The position numbers and the translations under genes are program-made. From Simmondsia chinensis (lineage: Eukaryota > Streptophyta > Magnoliopsida > Caryophyllales > Simmondsiaceae): a stretch of DNA of 64,000 bases. A model generated the notes under the pieces. That model saw nothing but the letters and a program-made list of their open reading frames with translations, ran no database searches and was not told the origin of the DNA. Below, in pieces: positions 1 to 10,175 of this stretch; position 1 is the first letter of the stretch, and the number at the start of each line of letters is the position of its first letter. The DNA lies in contig JAGTTD010000006.1 of the NCBI GenBank assembly GCA_018398585.1, positions 3,050,501 through 3,114,500 on the forward strand, read 5' to 3'.

Positions 1-87
1 CAAGCTCGGTTCAACTAGACAATGAGCTTGAATGGGTTGGATTAGGCTAACAAGCCCAGTATTAAACAAATAAATTTTATTTAATTG

Positions 88-435
88 AGTTCGAAAGCTT
101 GATAAGATCTTTGCTCAGACTTGAGTTGATAAGGCTTATCAAGTTTGAGTTCGAACAAGGGGGTCCTTGGCTCGACTCCGCTTGTCTAAAACCCTATGTA
201 TGGCAAGAAGTTGTAGGTTCAAATCTCCTTGCCCCAATCCCACTTGCCAAAAATGATTAATAGAAGTTCGAAAGCTTGATAAGATCTTTGCTCAGACTTG
301 AGTTGATAAGGCTTATCGAGTTTGAGTTCGAACAAGGGGGTCCTTGGCTCGACTCCGCTTGTCTAGACCCCTATGTATGACAAGAAGTTCTAGGTTCAAA
401 TCTCCTTGCCCCAATCCCACTTGCCAAAAATGATT
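88..435. repeat. Tandem duplication, period 177 bp
   Basis: Two near-identical units run from 88 to 258 and from 265 to 435, offset by 177 bp, with only a few substitutions. Each starts AGTTCGAAAGCTT and ends CCAAAAATGATT. Each holds GGTTCAAATCT, which resembles a pol III B box, but no convincing A box sits at tRNA-like distance upstream. The block lies in the intron before the first visible PIGA exon. Positions 1-87 and 436-543 hold only AT-rich or AGCT-rich intron sequence. Confidence 0.85.
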
Positions 436-543
436 CAATGAGAGGGGAAAGCACATAAAGATAAAATATGTTGATTTCTTCATGTTTTATTTGGAATATG
501 AAGTATCTATTCCAGTGTTTGATATCTAGAAAAATTATTGCAG

Positions 544-3500
544 GTTGTAGTTATGACACATGCTTATGGTAATCGCTCCGGGGTAAGATACATGACAAAT
601 GGCTTGAAAATCTATTATGTTCCATGGAAGCCGTTATTCATGCAAAGCACATTACCAACATTTTATGGAACACTACCAATTATAAGAACAATCCTAATTC
701 GAGAGAAAATCTCTTTAGTGCACGGACATCAAGCCTTCTCGACACTCTGCCATGAAGCTCTAATGCACGCCCGTACAATGGGATACAAAGTTGTTTTTAC
801 TGATCATTCACTATACGGCTTTGCTGATGTTGGGAGTATCCACATGAACAAAGTGCTGCAATTTACCTTGACAGACGCGACTCAAGCCATTTGTGTTTCT
901 CATACAAGTAAGGAAAATACAGTGCTAAGATCAGGTATACCTCCACAAAGGGTGTATGTTATCCCAAATGCTGTTGACACTGCGATGTTCAAGCCAGCTC
1001 CTCAGCGACTTAACAATGATCAGATTGTTATTGTTGTGATTAGTAGATTAGTGTATAGAAAGGGTGCAGATTTGCTTGTGGAAGTCATTCCGGAAGTTTG
1101 TCGGCTATATCCCAATGTGAGTTACACTACACACCTTTTTCTTATAACCGTATCTTTATGGCCTTCTCTTGGATGGCCTGAACTTTTGAATTGTGTCTTC
1201 ATCATTCATGTTTCTGCTTAGGGGAGTTTTTGGGCCGAGCTGAGTCCGAGCTCGTCAGGCTTAAGGCTCGGCTTATTGACATTTAGCTCAGCTTGGGCTC
1301 AGGTTGAAGCTCACCAAGCTCAAAAGCTTCAAGCTCAAGCTTGGCTCTTAGGCTTGGCTTGGGTTGGGCTGGGCTCGTTTGAGTTCGAACCCGGTTTGGT
1401 GAGCTTTGAACTAAGATAGCGGTTTGTAGGCTCATCTAAGCTCAATTTAGGCACATGCGGGGTTGTTTGGGCTCGTGCTCAGCTCATTTACGCTCGACCT
1501 TGACTTGGTTGGACATATTTGAGCTAATAAATTAAGATAGTTTCATTTGGGTGTTATTGGCTGGCAAGCCTATGAGCTCGAGCTTCATTACTCTCAGGCT
1601 CGGCTCGATTAGCTAAATGAGCTAGCTCGAGCTCAAAATGACCGGAATCTTGGCTCATTTACACCCTCGTTCTGTAGCTTCCTCCATGTAGTGGTGGCAT
1701 GAGTTATGACATGCTTTTGACTCTGAAGTTGGGCCATAAATTTGTTCCTCATAGAGACCCTTGTTAGCATCTTTGGCAAATATTTGTATCCTATAATATG
1801 AGAACTTGTTAACAGGTTCGTTTCATTATTGGGGGAGACGGTCCAAAGCGTGTGAGATTAGAAGAAATGAGAGAAAAGCGCTCTCTTCAAGATCGGGTTG
1901 AAATGTTGGGTGCTGTTCCACATGCTCAAGTACGTTCCGTCTTAATATCAGGCCATATATTTCTAAATAGGTTAGTTTCACGTTTTAACTGCCTTCTATT
2001 TATTTTTAGTCGGAACAACAATAACCTAGTACCTCAAAGAGGCTCCTACCACGGCAGGGTCTGAGGATTTGTTTTAGTCAAGTTCTGTTTACTTTTGTGT
2101 ATTTATTACATTATTTTTATGATCTCAACAAGTTGCCTTCAGCTGATATCTTAATCATTTACTGGCAGTTCCTTAACTGAAGCATTTTGCATAGCCATAT
2201 TAGAAGCAGCTAGTTGTGGACTATTGACCGTCAGCACCCGCGTAGGAGGTGTTCCAGAGGCAAGTACTAGCACCCTTCTTCTGTTGCATAGCTATATTAG
2301 AAGCAACTAGTTGCGGACTATTGGTTCGTTAACATTTAGCTTGGTTTAGGCTCAGGTCGAAGCCTATCAAGCTTTGGCTGGGCTTGATTGAGTTTGGGTT
2401 CAAGTCCCGAGTTCTGAGCTAAGCTCACCTTGTTTACGCTAATTTAAGCTCACCTAGGCTTCTTTATGCTTGAGCTAAGCTTATTTAGACGCCAACTTGG
2501 CTCAATTAGGAATATTTAGCCTTGTAAACTTTGTCAAGATAAGCTCAGTTAGGCTGATTTAGGTTTGCAAGCTTATGAACTCAAGCTTCACTAGGCTTAG
2601 TTTCAGCCTAAGCTTGAAACATGCTGAGCCTTTCAAGCTTTGTAATGAGCCAAGCGGCTCAGCTCATTTGCACCCCTACCTGCCATCCCTTTCTGCTCAT
2701 CCCCTTCAAGCTCGAGTTCTCTTGTTACACTTCACGGAAGAAAAATTATTAAATGGTATGGAATTTGGAGATCTGGACATTAACAGTCTAATTTGTTTTT
2801 TCTTTTGTTATTAGGTTTTGCCAGATGACATGATTGTACTTGCAGAGCCAGATCCTACTGATATGGTGCAAGCCATAAAAAAGGCGATAACATTGCTTCC
2901 TGAGATCGATCCAGAAGTTATGCATAATCAAGTGAGTGAATAATATAAGTGATACATGCCGATGTTCAAGAACGTAAATTTAATCTCCATTCTTTCTTCT
3001 TTTTTGTTTTTGTTTCGCTGCTAGATGAAAAGTCTATATAGTTGGCATGACGTTGCCAAGCGAACAGAGATAGTTTATGGCCGTGCTCTTAAATGCACTG
3101 ATGAAAGCCTTCTTGAGCGCCTCTCAAGGTAAGCCTTTGTGACATCGTCTTTCCCATGAACTTTAGCGTTAGGGGTCCTTCGGAACAACCTTACAGGTAG
3201 CACTATAGGGGTAAGGCTGCATACAACTTAACCTCTGGTGGGAGCCTCTTTGAGGGGCTGCTGTTGTTGTATGTAATATCCAGTGTGGCTAAGAAATTAT
3301 GGTTGTGTTAAAACTGTTTAGACTAGCTTTTATGCTTTTTTCGTGTTTTGATTTTGTATTTTCAATTTTCTCTCAAACTTGGGAAAAGTAAAACAGAAAA
3401 ACAAAAACTAGGAAAACCCATTTCCAGAACTTAGTTTTTAGATTATCAAAAGCAAAAAAATTGCAAATAGAAAACTATACCAAACTTCGGATCACTTGCA

Positions 3501-4721
3501 ATGTGTTCCATACAGATTTGCTTCTTGGCTGGGAATGGTTACTAGACACATTTTTTACGTCTTATTTGGCCTCTCGATAACAATTTGAAGTCGTTTTGCC
3601 CAAATTAATGGGAAGGAGCAGTTCTATTCCAAACATTACATGCTGAGTATGTGATATAGCACAACTTGCCAATTAAAAACTCAACTCAATTTTATTTCAT
3701 CTAAACTTTTAACTAATGAATTATGAAGCTCTATTGCCAATCAAAAGCTCTATTGGATAACTAAAGAGATAATAGGAAAAAGAACTAAATTATCCTACTA
3801 ACTAAAACAAAACTAAAATATCTTATTGACTTTAGAAGTATATCCTAATCTAGACCTATCAATTAATCTATCAAAATCTAATAAGATATCAAATCTTCTA
3901 TGATCAGTAAATCTCTTCTTCTGTGCCGCATCAGTGTGCCATCTTGACTTCGTTGCCTTCTGATGATTTAATATTTCATCAGGTACCTGACTTGCGGTGC
4001 ATGGGCAGGCAAGCTCTTCTTCTTAGTTATGATCATTGATTATCTATTTTGGCGTCTTTTGGAACTATGGAAGGTATCCACTGCGCTAACGATAGTTGTA
4101 GATATATATTTCGATATTACCATCCCAATTTTTTATAGCTCCATTTTGTTTTGACAGAAAATATTTTTTGTCTCAATTTCATTATTTATTTGTATAATTT
4201 CATAGCAACAACAACTGTAACAACAATAAGTTTAGAAATTTTCGCCCATTGTGGAGAAATTGACTTCGGTTCAATAAAAGGGGAAAGTATTTTCTTTCAA
4301 GAAACAAGAAAATATTTTGTTATAATCTCATGTCATAGTTTCATTTTGACTCGCCAATCGGAACTTCATATAAATTTGTAGAATGGACCATTTTCTTTAG
4401 TAGAAATGCTAAAATTTTTCAAAACAAATATTTTTAATTCAAAATATTTCGTAAAGAAAAACTTTTCATAAAGAAATTATTTTCCATTTAATCAAATAGA
4501 GCCTAAAGCTCAATATGCAATCTTTGATGTGTCCCCTTTGTGTGATTTACATCTGGGTTGCAAACTTAAGAATTTTCATGCGTTTTTTGCAAACTTAAGA
4601 ATTTTCATGCGTTTTTGATTAGCCTGCAGAGGAGATTGAGGAGGTGCCTGATATTAATTTGCCCCATCATAAGCATGAAAGAATCGTAGAGGAATTTAAT
4701 GATGACGGAGAAAGGACATGA
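544..4721 (+). CDS. PIGA: Phosphatidylinositol N-acetylglucosaminyltransferase subunit A (PIG-A), 5'-partial
   Basis: PIG-A (SETH2 in Arabidopsis) is the catalytic GT4-family subunit of the ER complex that moves GlcNAc from UDP-GlcNAc to phosphatidylinositol, the first step of GPI-anchor synthesis. Seven exons join in frame: 544-1116, 1816-1970, 2169-2259, 2815-2931, 3025-3128, 3983-4073 and 4623-4721 (stop TGA), giving 409 visible residues. The first coding exon, about 40 residues, is outside the window. Visible hallmarks are HAYGNR near the start, GGDGPKR, the EX7E donor-site motif in [11 protein letters not shown], the VLPDDM loop, and a hydrophobic membrane segment ([12 protein letters not shown]) before an acidic tail. 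All introns are GT-AG except 2260-2814, which begins GC. No frameshift or internal stop is seen, so the gene looks functional. Its introns are loaded with MITEs, SINE pieces and a solo LTR. Confidence 0.95.
1219..1668. mobile_element. hAT-like MITE of the GAGCTC-rich family, in a PIGA intron
   Basis: The element opens TAGGGGAG, closes with CATTTACACCCTCG, and is packed with GAGCTC, GGCTCG and AAGCTC motifs. The ends are degenerate inverted repeats of the type TAGGGGTGTAAA. The flanks TTTCTGCT and GTTCTGTA share TTCTG and may be a decayed 8-bp target duplication. It has no coding capacity and lies in intron 1117-1815. Confidence 0.6.
2014..2066 (-). mobile_element. Fragment of the 5S-headed SINE, 3' end only
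   Basis: The tract ACAACAATAACCTAGTACCT followed by AGGCTCCTACC and GCAGGGTCTG matches the reverse complement of the SINE 3' end (GGGAGCCCTTGAGGCACTGGG plus TTG tail). It lies just inside the PIGA intron after exon 1816-1970. Confidence 0.55.
2284..2323 (+). repeat. PIGA: Duplicated 40-bp piece of PIGA exon 2169-2259, inside the next intron
   Basis: Positions 2284-2323 repeat 2187-2226 of the exon with three substitutions. The copy is in the same orientation, 97 bp downstream, within the GC-AG intron. It is followed directly by a GAGCTC-rich element. Confidence 0.85.
2324..2685. mobile_element. GAGCTC-rich hAT-like MITE, in PIGA intron
   Basis: It has the same composition as 1219-1668 and ends GCTCATTTGCACCCCTACC, the family's 3' terminus. 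The left end has lost the clear TAGGGGTG terminus. No open frame of interest. Confidence 0.55.
3168..3275 (+). mobile_element. Partial 5S-headed SINE, 3' half
   Basis: GGGGTCCTTCGGAACAACC, then GGGGTAAGGCTGC and GGGAGCC, then a TTGTTGTTG tail, match the 3' half of the SINE family. The 5S-derived head is missing. It lies in PIGA intron 3129-3982. Confidence 0.75.
3652..3933. repeat. Solo LTR, 282 bp, in PIGA intron
   Basis: It begins TGATATAGCACA and ends TGTGCCGCATCA, so the ends are TG...CA with an imperfect inverted repeat. The flanks are GTATG (3647-3651) and GTGTG (3934-3938), a 4-of-5 target duplication. The interior loosely resembles the solo LTR at 54172-54555. It has no coding content. 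Confidence 0.6.
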
Positions 4722-4856
4722 TATTTTATGCCCGTTCCTCTGTTTTCAACTTATATGTTAGCTTATTATTATAAAGCTCTCGGAATATAGGTACGCCTGC
4801 TTTCTTCAATTTTAGTTTTCATGTTTTGTCCACTTTGTCTATTTTAGCTCTTATAC

Positions 4857-5092
4857 CTAAGAAGGTACCAACACGCAAGCACCGGATCCCACTAGAACTC
4901 CGAGGTTAAGCGTGCTTAAGCGAGAGTAGTACCAAGACGGGTGACCTCCTGGGAAGTCTTCGTGTCGCACCCCTCAGGTTGAGGGTTTTCGGAAATAGCC
5001 TCTCTTTAGGGTAGCACCCTGAAGGGGGAAAGTTATCCACCTCCCTAGACCATGCTTAGGCGAGAGCCTAGGCACTGGGAATGTTGCTTTTG
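4857..5092 (+). mobile_element. 5S-rRNA-headed SINE, full length (copy a)
   Basis: An 11-bp target duplication, AGCTCTTATAC, flanks it at 4846-4856 and 5093-5103. The head (about 4864-4975) follows plant 5S rRNA: CACCGGATCCCA, GAACTCCGAGGTTAAGCG, AGAGTAGTACC and GTGACCTCCTGGGAAGTC. These cover the internal pol III control region. The body then reads TCGGAAATAGCCTCT and CTGAAGGGGGAAAG, and ends in AGGCACTGGG. Confidence 0.9.
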
Positions 5093-5343
5093 AGCTCTTA
5101 TACTTTTAATTGCATTAATTTAGTCCTCCTATTACCTATGTTGTGTCAATTTAGTCTTATAGTAAAACAAGTTGGCAACAAAATTTTAATGGTTAGAATT
5201 TGGTTTGAGTTTAAATTGGGTCAACGGGTGTGGTGGTATTGAGTCACTTACATCTGACATGGCAGGATCATTAAAAGTTACGTCATTAGGTTAACTTCAA
5301 TTTCTCCATAAGACTAAATTAATATAATATAATGTATATTATA

Positions 5344-5594
5344 GAGGAACATACCCAGTGCCTCAAGGGCTCCCGCATACGCAGGGTCGGGGGGGGGGGG
5401 GGGGTGGGGCGCGGATGTACGCAGCCTTCCCCCTTCAGGGTGTTAACCTGAAGATAGGCTATTTCCCAGTGCCCCTAACTTGAGGGTGAGGACTTCCCAG
5501 GAGGTCACCCATCCTGGTACTATTCTCGTTCAAGTACGCTTAACTTTGGAGTTCTAATGGGATCCGGTGACGGCATGTTGGTGCCCTCTTTGGT
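5344..5594 (-). mobile_element. 5S-rRNA-headed SINE, full length (copy b)
   Basis: A perfect 19-bp target duplication, TAATATAATGTATATTATA, lies at 5325-5343 and 5595-5613, so both borders are exact. The order on the minus strand is 5S head, TCGGAAA-type block, GGGGGAAGGCTGCGTAC and GGGAGCCCTTGAGGCACTGGG. A run of 16 G (5389-5404) expands the middle of the 3' block. It lies tail-to-tail with copy a, 251 bp away. Confidence 0.93.
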
Positions 5595-6311
5595 TAATAT
5601 AATGTATATTATATAGTGACCAAATCAACAACACCGTTGACAGAGTACAAGGTCTTTGATATAAAAATAACCCTGTGTTTTCTTTTAATGTTTTGCAGCT
5701 GACACAGATGTTGAACGGGTGCTATTGCCACCTTAAAATGCATTTGTTCAAAGGAGAGAGATTGTAGATGCTCCAATTACCAGAAGTGAATTGATTTACT
5801 TGGTAATCAAATGAACAAGCCGGGTTCATATGCAAATCAAACCTATCACGGATCTACTTTGTCGAAGTTTCATCTTCCGAGTTCTCGATTCATCGAATTT
5901 TTCTGGGTTTAAGGGATGAGGAGGAGAACAAGTTTGGTTACTGCACCTATTATTTGCCGAATGTATGATTGTTGATGAAGACGATGACGATGATTACACG
6001 CAAACGCGATGCAGACATTGGCTTATCACATTATCAGTCAAGTAATGGACTTAATTCTTGTCAGCATGCAAAGGAAATTTAGTACTGATATTGATTGATT
6101 ATAGTGAGGCAAAAATCTAAGAAGACTCGAGATCTGAAGGGCTTGCTTGATATCATTTTCGATTACAGTTTTGGTTCTTTTGACAAAACCCAGCAAAAAT
6201 GAATTTCAAAATATTTCTTCTTTTTTTTTCTCTTAAAAATTCAGAAAAATTACAAAATGGAAAACATTATCAAACAGGCCCTTAGAAATCCCCGACTGGT
6301 GAGTGGACTAG

Positions 6312-6631
6312 CTGCTGGAGCTGTTCTTAGGGACTTACGAGAAGGTACTCGTATCAGATGGAACCTTTTCTAATGCAAACAAGCTGACGCTGCATACCAG
6401 TTTCAAATCTCGGAAACAACCTCTATAGACCGCGTATATCTGATTCTTTTCGGGCCCGTTGGGAGCTTTGTGCATTGGGCTAGTCCTGTGGAAAAGGGGG
6501 GAAAGCTCTCCGTTCTCGGTTCACCTCTACTAGATCCTCCGAAACCACAAGAATCCTTAGAATTGGATTCCAACTCAGCACTTTTGAGATTTTCAGATGG
6601 AGCCGGATCCATTGTGAATGATTCTCTCTAG
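6312..6631 (+). pseudogene. Unidentified coding-like fragment in two frames
   Basis: After an acceptor-like CTAG, one frame (6312-6425) reads LLELFLGTYEKVLVSDGTFS and continues to LTLHTSF before a stop. A second frame runs on through RVYLILFGPVGSFVHWASP to GAGSIVNDSL and a stop at 6629-6631. Protein-like composition switching frame near 6405 suggests a coding exon broken by an indel. I do not recognise the family. It could be the 3' end of a captured or decayed gene, or chance. Confidence 0.35.
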
Positions 6632-6762
6632 ACACTGTTTTGTTCTAGTTGATGTTTGTCGGAAGACCTCTTTTCCTAATGTGTCATAAAGCAGAATAGA
6701 CAGAAGAAGGGATAATCAGAAGGTTAACAATCAGACCATTATTAGCATCTCAGTGCAATTAC

Positions 6763-6862
6763 CTCAACAGGAAGTGTAGAAACAAAGACGTCCAAAGCAG
6801 TGGTCAGATATTCTCTTTCATCATTCATCACACCGAACTTGCAACCTTGCGTGGTGATCAGC
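6763..6862 (-). pseudogene. Isolated exon-like segment, unidentified
   Basis: On the minus strand ACAAATTAG precedes 100 nt that read LITTQGCKFGVMNDEREYLT and on to VSTLPVE, followed by a GTAATT donor. Acceptor, open frame and donor are all present, but no partner exon was found. The copia at 6900-12957 inserted 33 bp upstream of it. Function unknown. Confidence 0.3.
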
Positions 6863-6899
6863 CTAATTTGTAAAAGAAAAAAGTGAAAATTCTTGTTCT

Positions 6900-7633
6900 T
6901 GTTACAACAAAATGTCAAAATACTTGCATAATACTTGCAACCGGGTAACCGAAAGATCTCAGGTATTGAGGCCGTGTAATCACTTTCCTTAAGGTTTATT
7001 TCGCTATATGAAATATCCTCGGGGATACAACAACAACCAACAATGAAGTGAGAATGTGTAACGGGAGAGAAAGATCGAGATGTGGAGAGATTGGAGTTTT
7101 GTTCAAATATACAACAACAAGAACACTTTGAATGCAAAGATTTTCACTCTTTATTTCCCTTGTGTTTTTTGATTCATCATCATCAACCATCAAAAGGGTG
7201 GAGATATTTATATGTATTGTATGTAAAAAAAACGTCCCAAACAAAGAGCCACAGATGTATAAAAGAACCAGGAAGAAACCGCGCAGAAAAACCGTCAAAA
7301 CCGACCTGTGTGTCGAAGCTGTGTGTCGACACACAGGTCGACACATGGGCTTATTGTAAGTCTGTGTGTCGACACACATTTTCTATGTGTCGACACACAG
7401 ATTTCCTCCGTGCACTTGTGTAAGGGGCTGTGTGTCGACACACGGGCCATGTGTCGCGACACACAGCTGTCTCCCCATCGTTCTGTAGGATTGTGTGTCG
7501 ACACACACCCCCAACAAGCTCTAAACATTTAAACAAGTATCAGGACAATCTCAAATACATCTTATACATACATAAACAATATTTAACATATATATACGTA
7601 TTATACAACATATATTTTGAAAATACATTAATA
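6900..7633 (-). repeat. Left (3') LTR of the copia element
   Basis: It starts TGTTACAACAAAATG and its outer flank is GTTCT. It is collinear with the right LTR but 78 bp shorter, because it lacks a tandem unit and a palindrome copy. A TATA-like TATAAATA lies on the minus strand near 7207-7216. Upstream of it in transcription sense is the TGTCGACA cluster at about 7310-7510. The end facing the internal region has decayed to TAATA from CAACA. Confidence 0.88.
7310..7510. promoter_or_regulatory. Cluster of TGTCGACA palindromes in U3 of the left LTR
   Basis: Perfect TGTCGACA cores, most extended to TGTGTCGACACA, start at 7324, 7367, 7388, 7433 and 7496. A variant with an extra CG (TGTCGCGACA) is at 7450 and a half site is near 7336. 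They lie about 100-300 bp upstream of the TATA-like box, where LTR enhancers usually sit. A regulatory role is inferred, not shown. Confidence 0.5.
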
Positions 7634-8201
7634 ATTTTTCACCATTTTCAAAATACAACCAATCTCAAAGTGACATCTCGTTTAAAGGAGGCCTTATTGT
7701 GCATCAACGAGGGTGTCTCACGATTGAACCCCCAGCTAATAAAAAGACTATACAGTTAATCGGATCGAAAATGGTAGACCAAGCTTTGAACCATACAACC
7801 CATTTGACTAATCGACTATCTAATCACGCACAAGGTGTACTCCCCGTACGCACCCTACAACTCCCAGATCGACACGTTTGTAGCCTTGTGTCCTGTACCC
7901 TTCGTGAGTGTTTCAGGGCCAAACCATTGTCAAAAATCACTCATTTGAAGCGGCCAAACTTCAACACACACTAAGGTGGACCTCATTGATCATGTCCCTA
8001 CGACGCGACATTCAATAAGTTCTAGAACCAGGTCCATTAAGAGCTTTTGCTCATCCTTTTAGAATCTCTGACGCAGGTGTCAAGCACTACACACTCGGGA
8101 TGGAAACAATTATCATTTAGTGCTTGCAGTCACACATATGGCAAGTCTCTCTCATTGAACCCGAGACCTAGCGTCATACTAGGCGTCGAGCTGAGGGCCT
8201 A

Positions 8202-10175
8202 TCATGGGCGACTAAATATGACAGGTTTCAACCTCATCCCTTCATTTGTTCTCAGAACCAAGTCTCTAGCCAGGCCTTTAGTAAACGGATCCTCTAGATT
8301 CTGACTGGTTCTCACGAAGTCCACAGTGATAACACCTTCCCGAATAAGGTGTCTCACCATACTATGTCTTATACCTATGTGTCTGGACTTCCCATTATAC
8401 ACCTCATTGTACGCTCTAGAAAGCGTAGCCTGACTATCACAGTGGATAGAAATCGGTGAGATCGGCTTCGGCCACAAAGGTATCTCATACAAGATATCCT
8501 TTAACCACTTGGCTTCTTTAGCCGTAGATACGAGAGCTATAAACTCCGCCGCCATTGTAGAATCAAATATGCAAGTTTGTTTCTTAGAACCCCAAGAAAC
8601 CGCACCCCCACCAAACAGGAATACCCATCCACTCGTGGATGCATGATCCTCCACATCGGAGATCCAACTTGCATCAGTGTACCCTTCCAAAATATGAGGA
8701 TACCCAACATAATTGAGACCATAGTCCATAGTCTTCTTTAGGTACTTCAGTACCCGGTGCACCGCATCCCAGTGCAACTTACTCGGATTGCTGGTGTATC
8801 TACTCAGCTTTCCAACAGCAAAGCCAATATCAGGCCTTGTGCTTGTCATGACATACATAAGACAGCCAATTGCTCGTGCGTACTCCAGTTGTGCCACTGG
8901 AGCACCTCCATTCGGTACTAGCTTCACACTAGGATCCATTGGTATGGATATCGGCGCACAATCAAAGAAATGGAATTTTTTCAACACCTTTTCAATGTAG
9001 TGAGTCTGGGTCAAGGAAATAGTATCACCATTCCTTACAATCCTTATACCAAGGATTACTTCCGCCTCACCCATGTCTTTCATAGCAAAGTTTTCAGAGA
9101 GAAACTGTTTGGTTCTCTCTACTTGTTCCATATCAGTACCAAAAATCAGCATGTCATCAACATACAAACATATAATGACCCCTTTGCCATTATCAAACTT
9201 GCTATAGACACATTTATCCGATTCATTAATAACGAACCCGTTGTTCAATACAACTTGATCAAACTTCTGGTGCCATTGCTTCGGGGCTTGCTTTAGCCCA
9301 TACAGAGACCGTATGAGTTTACATACTTTTCTCTCTTAGCCCGGAACAACAAACCCTTCCGGTTGTTCCATGTACACTTCCTCTTCTAGCTCGCCATTCA
9401 GGAATGCCTTTTTGACATCCATTTGGTATATCACTAATTTAAAAATGGAGGCAAGGGCTATCAATACCCTTGTCGTCGATATCCTTGCCACGGGGGCATA
9501 TGTGTCAAAGTAGTCCAACCCATGCTTTTGGGTGAACCCTTTAGCCACCAATTGGGCCTTGAACTTGTCAATTGTTCCATCGACTTTCATCTTCTTTTTG
9601 AAGATCCATTTGCACCCGATGGGCTTACTTCCTCGTGGAAGGTCCACTAGGATCCAGGTATTATTACCTAAGATGGAATCCATCTCATCATTTACAGCCT
9701 CTTTCCAAAACGAGGCATCATGAGACCTCATCACCTCATTAAACGTCATGGGATCAACTTCCATGGCACAACAATATGGAACCACTTGGTCCACATCGTT
9801 CCTCGAACCTTCTACCAAAAATGTGTAGAAGTCTGAACCGAAAGATTTCTCTTTCCTCGCTCTCTTACTCCTACGGAGTTCTAGAGCACTTTCAGGGACA
9901 TCTTCCCTCTCATGACGAACATCGTCATACGACACTTGAGTGTCACTTTCAATCGGTACATAATCCCTCGGTCTAGGGATAGACGAAAACCGATTCTCAT
10001 CAAAAATTGCGTCTCTCGATTCTATTATCATATTCACATTGATATTGTCATTAGGTTCGACTATATAGGACCGATATGCCTTGCTATGCGGCGCATAACC
10101 CACAAAGATGCAATCAATGCCTCTTTCACCTAATTTTTTCCGTTTCAGGGACTTTAACAACTGCCCTACACCCAC
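8202..10175 (-). pseudogene. Copia reverse transcriptase and RNase H (pol 3' part), one stop
   Basis: From 10175 the frame runs through CIFVGYAPHSKAYRSY, the linker and the RT start (WKEAVNDEMDSI, GCKWIFKKKMKVDG, AFLNGELEEEVYMEQPEGF). A TAA stop at 9336-9338 replaces what the family suggests was a sense codon. The same frame continues with LYGLKQAPKQWHQKFD and the catalytic CLYVDDMLIFG, then RNase H (TDASWISDVEDHASTSGW, GSKKQTCIFDSTMAAEF) to a terminal stop at 8202. Apart from that stop the catalytic signatures look intact. The reading frame upstream (integrase) is shifted relative to this one by an indel near 10150, in an A-rich tract. Confidence 0.92.

Larger units (their letters stand above)
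4791..6230 (+). other. PIGA: Probable PIGA 3'-UTR intron (4791-5698) and 3'-UTR exon
   Basis: After the stop at 4721, a donor-like ATAG/GTACGC occurs at 4791 and a strong acceptor (polypyrimidine, TTTTGCAG) ends at 5698. This suggests an intron in the 3' UTR that holds two SINE copies. The sequence from 5699 has no open frame and could be the terminal UTR exon. A short MITE-like stretch ending CAGGCCCTTAG follows at about 6168-6283. This is inference from splice signals only. Confidence 0.4.

Noticed and set aside
4864..4975. A functional 5S rRNA gene
   Set aside because: The sequence is diverged, lacks the intact 5' end, is not tandemly arrayed, and is fused to a SINE body with target duplications.
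4857..5594. Cassandra TRIM (5S-bearing LTRs)
   Set aside because: The copies are single units flanked by 11-19 bp duplications with TTG-rich tails, mostly in isolation or inverted. No direct LTR pair with a primer site was found.
7310..7510. CRISPR-like array of palindromic repeats
   Set aside because: The repeats are short, irregularly spaced, lie inside LTRs and recur in both LTRs of a copia element in plant nuclear DNA.
7082..7536. Cys/His/Thr-rich open frames (CRHT, CVDT repeats)
   Set aside because: They are translations of the TGTGTCGACACA palindromes in the LTR, found in several frames on both strands.
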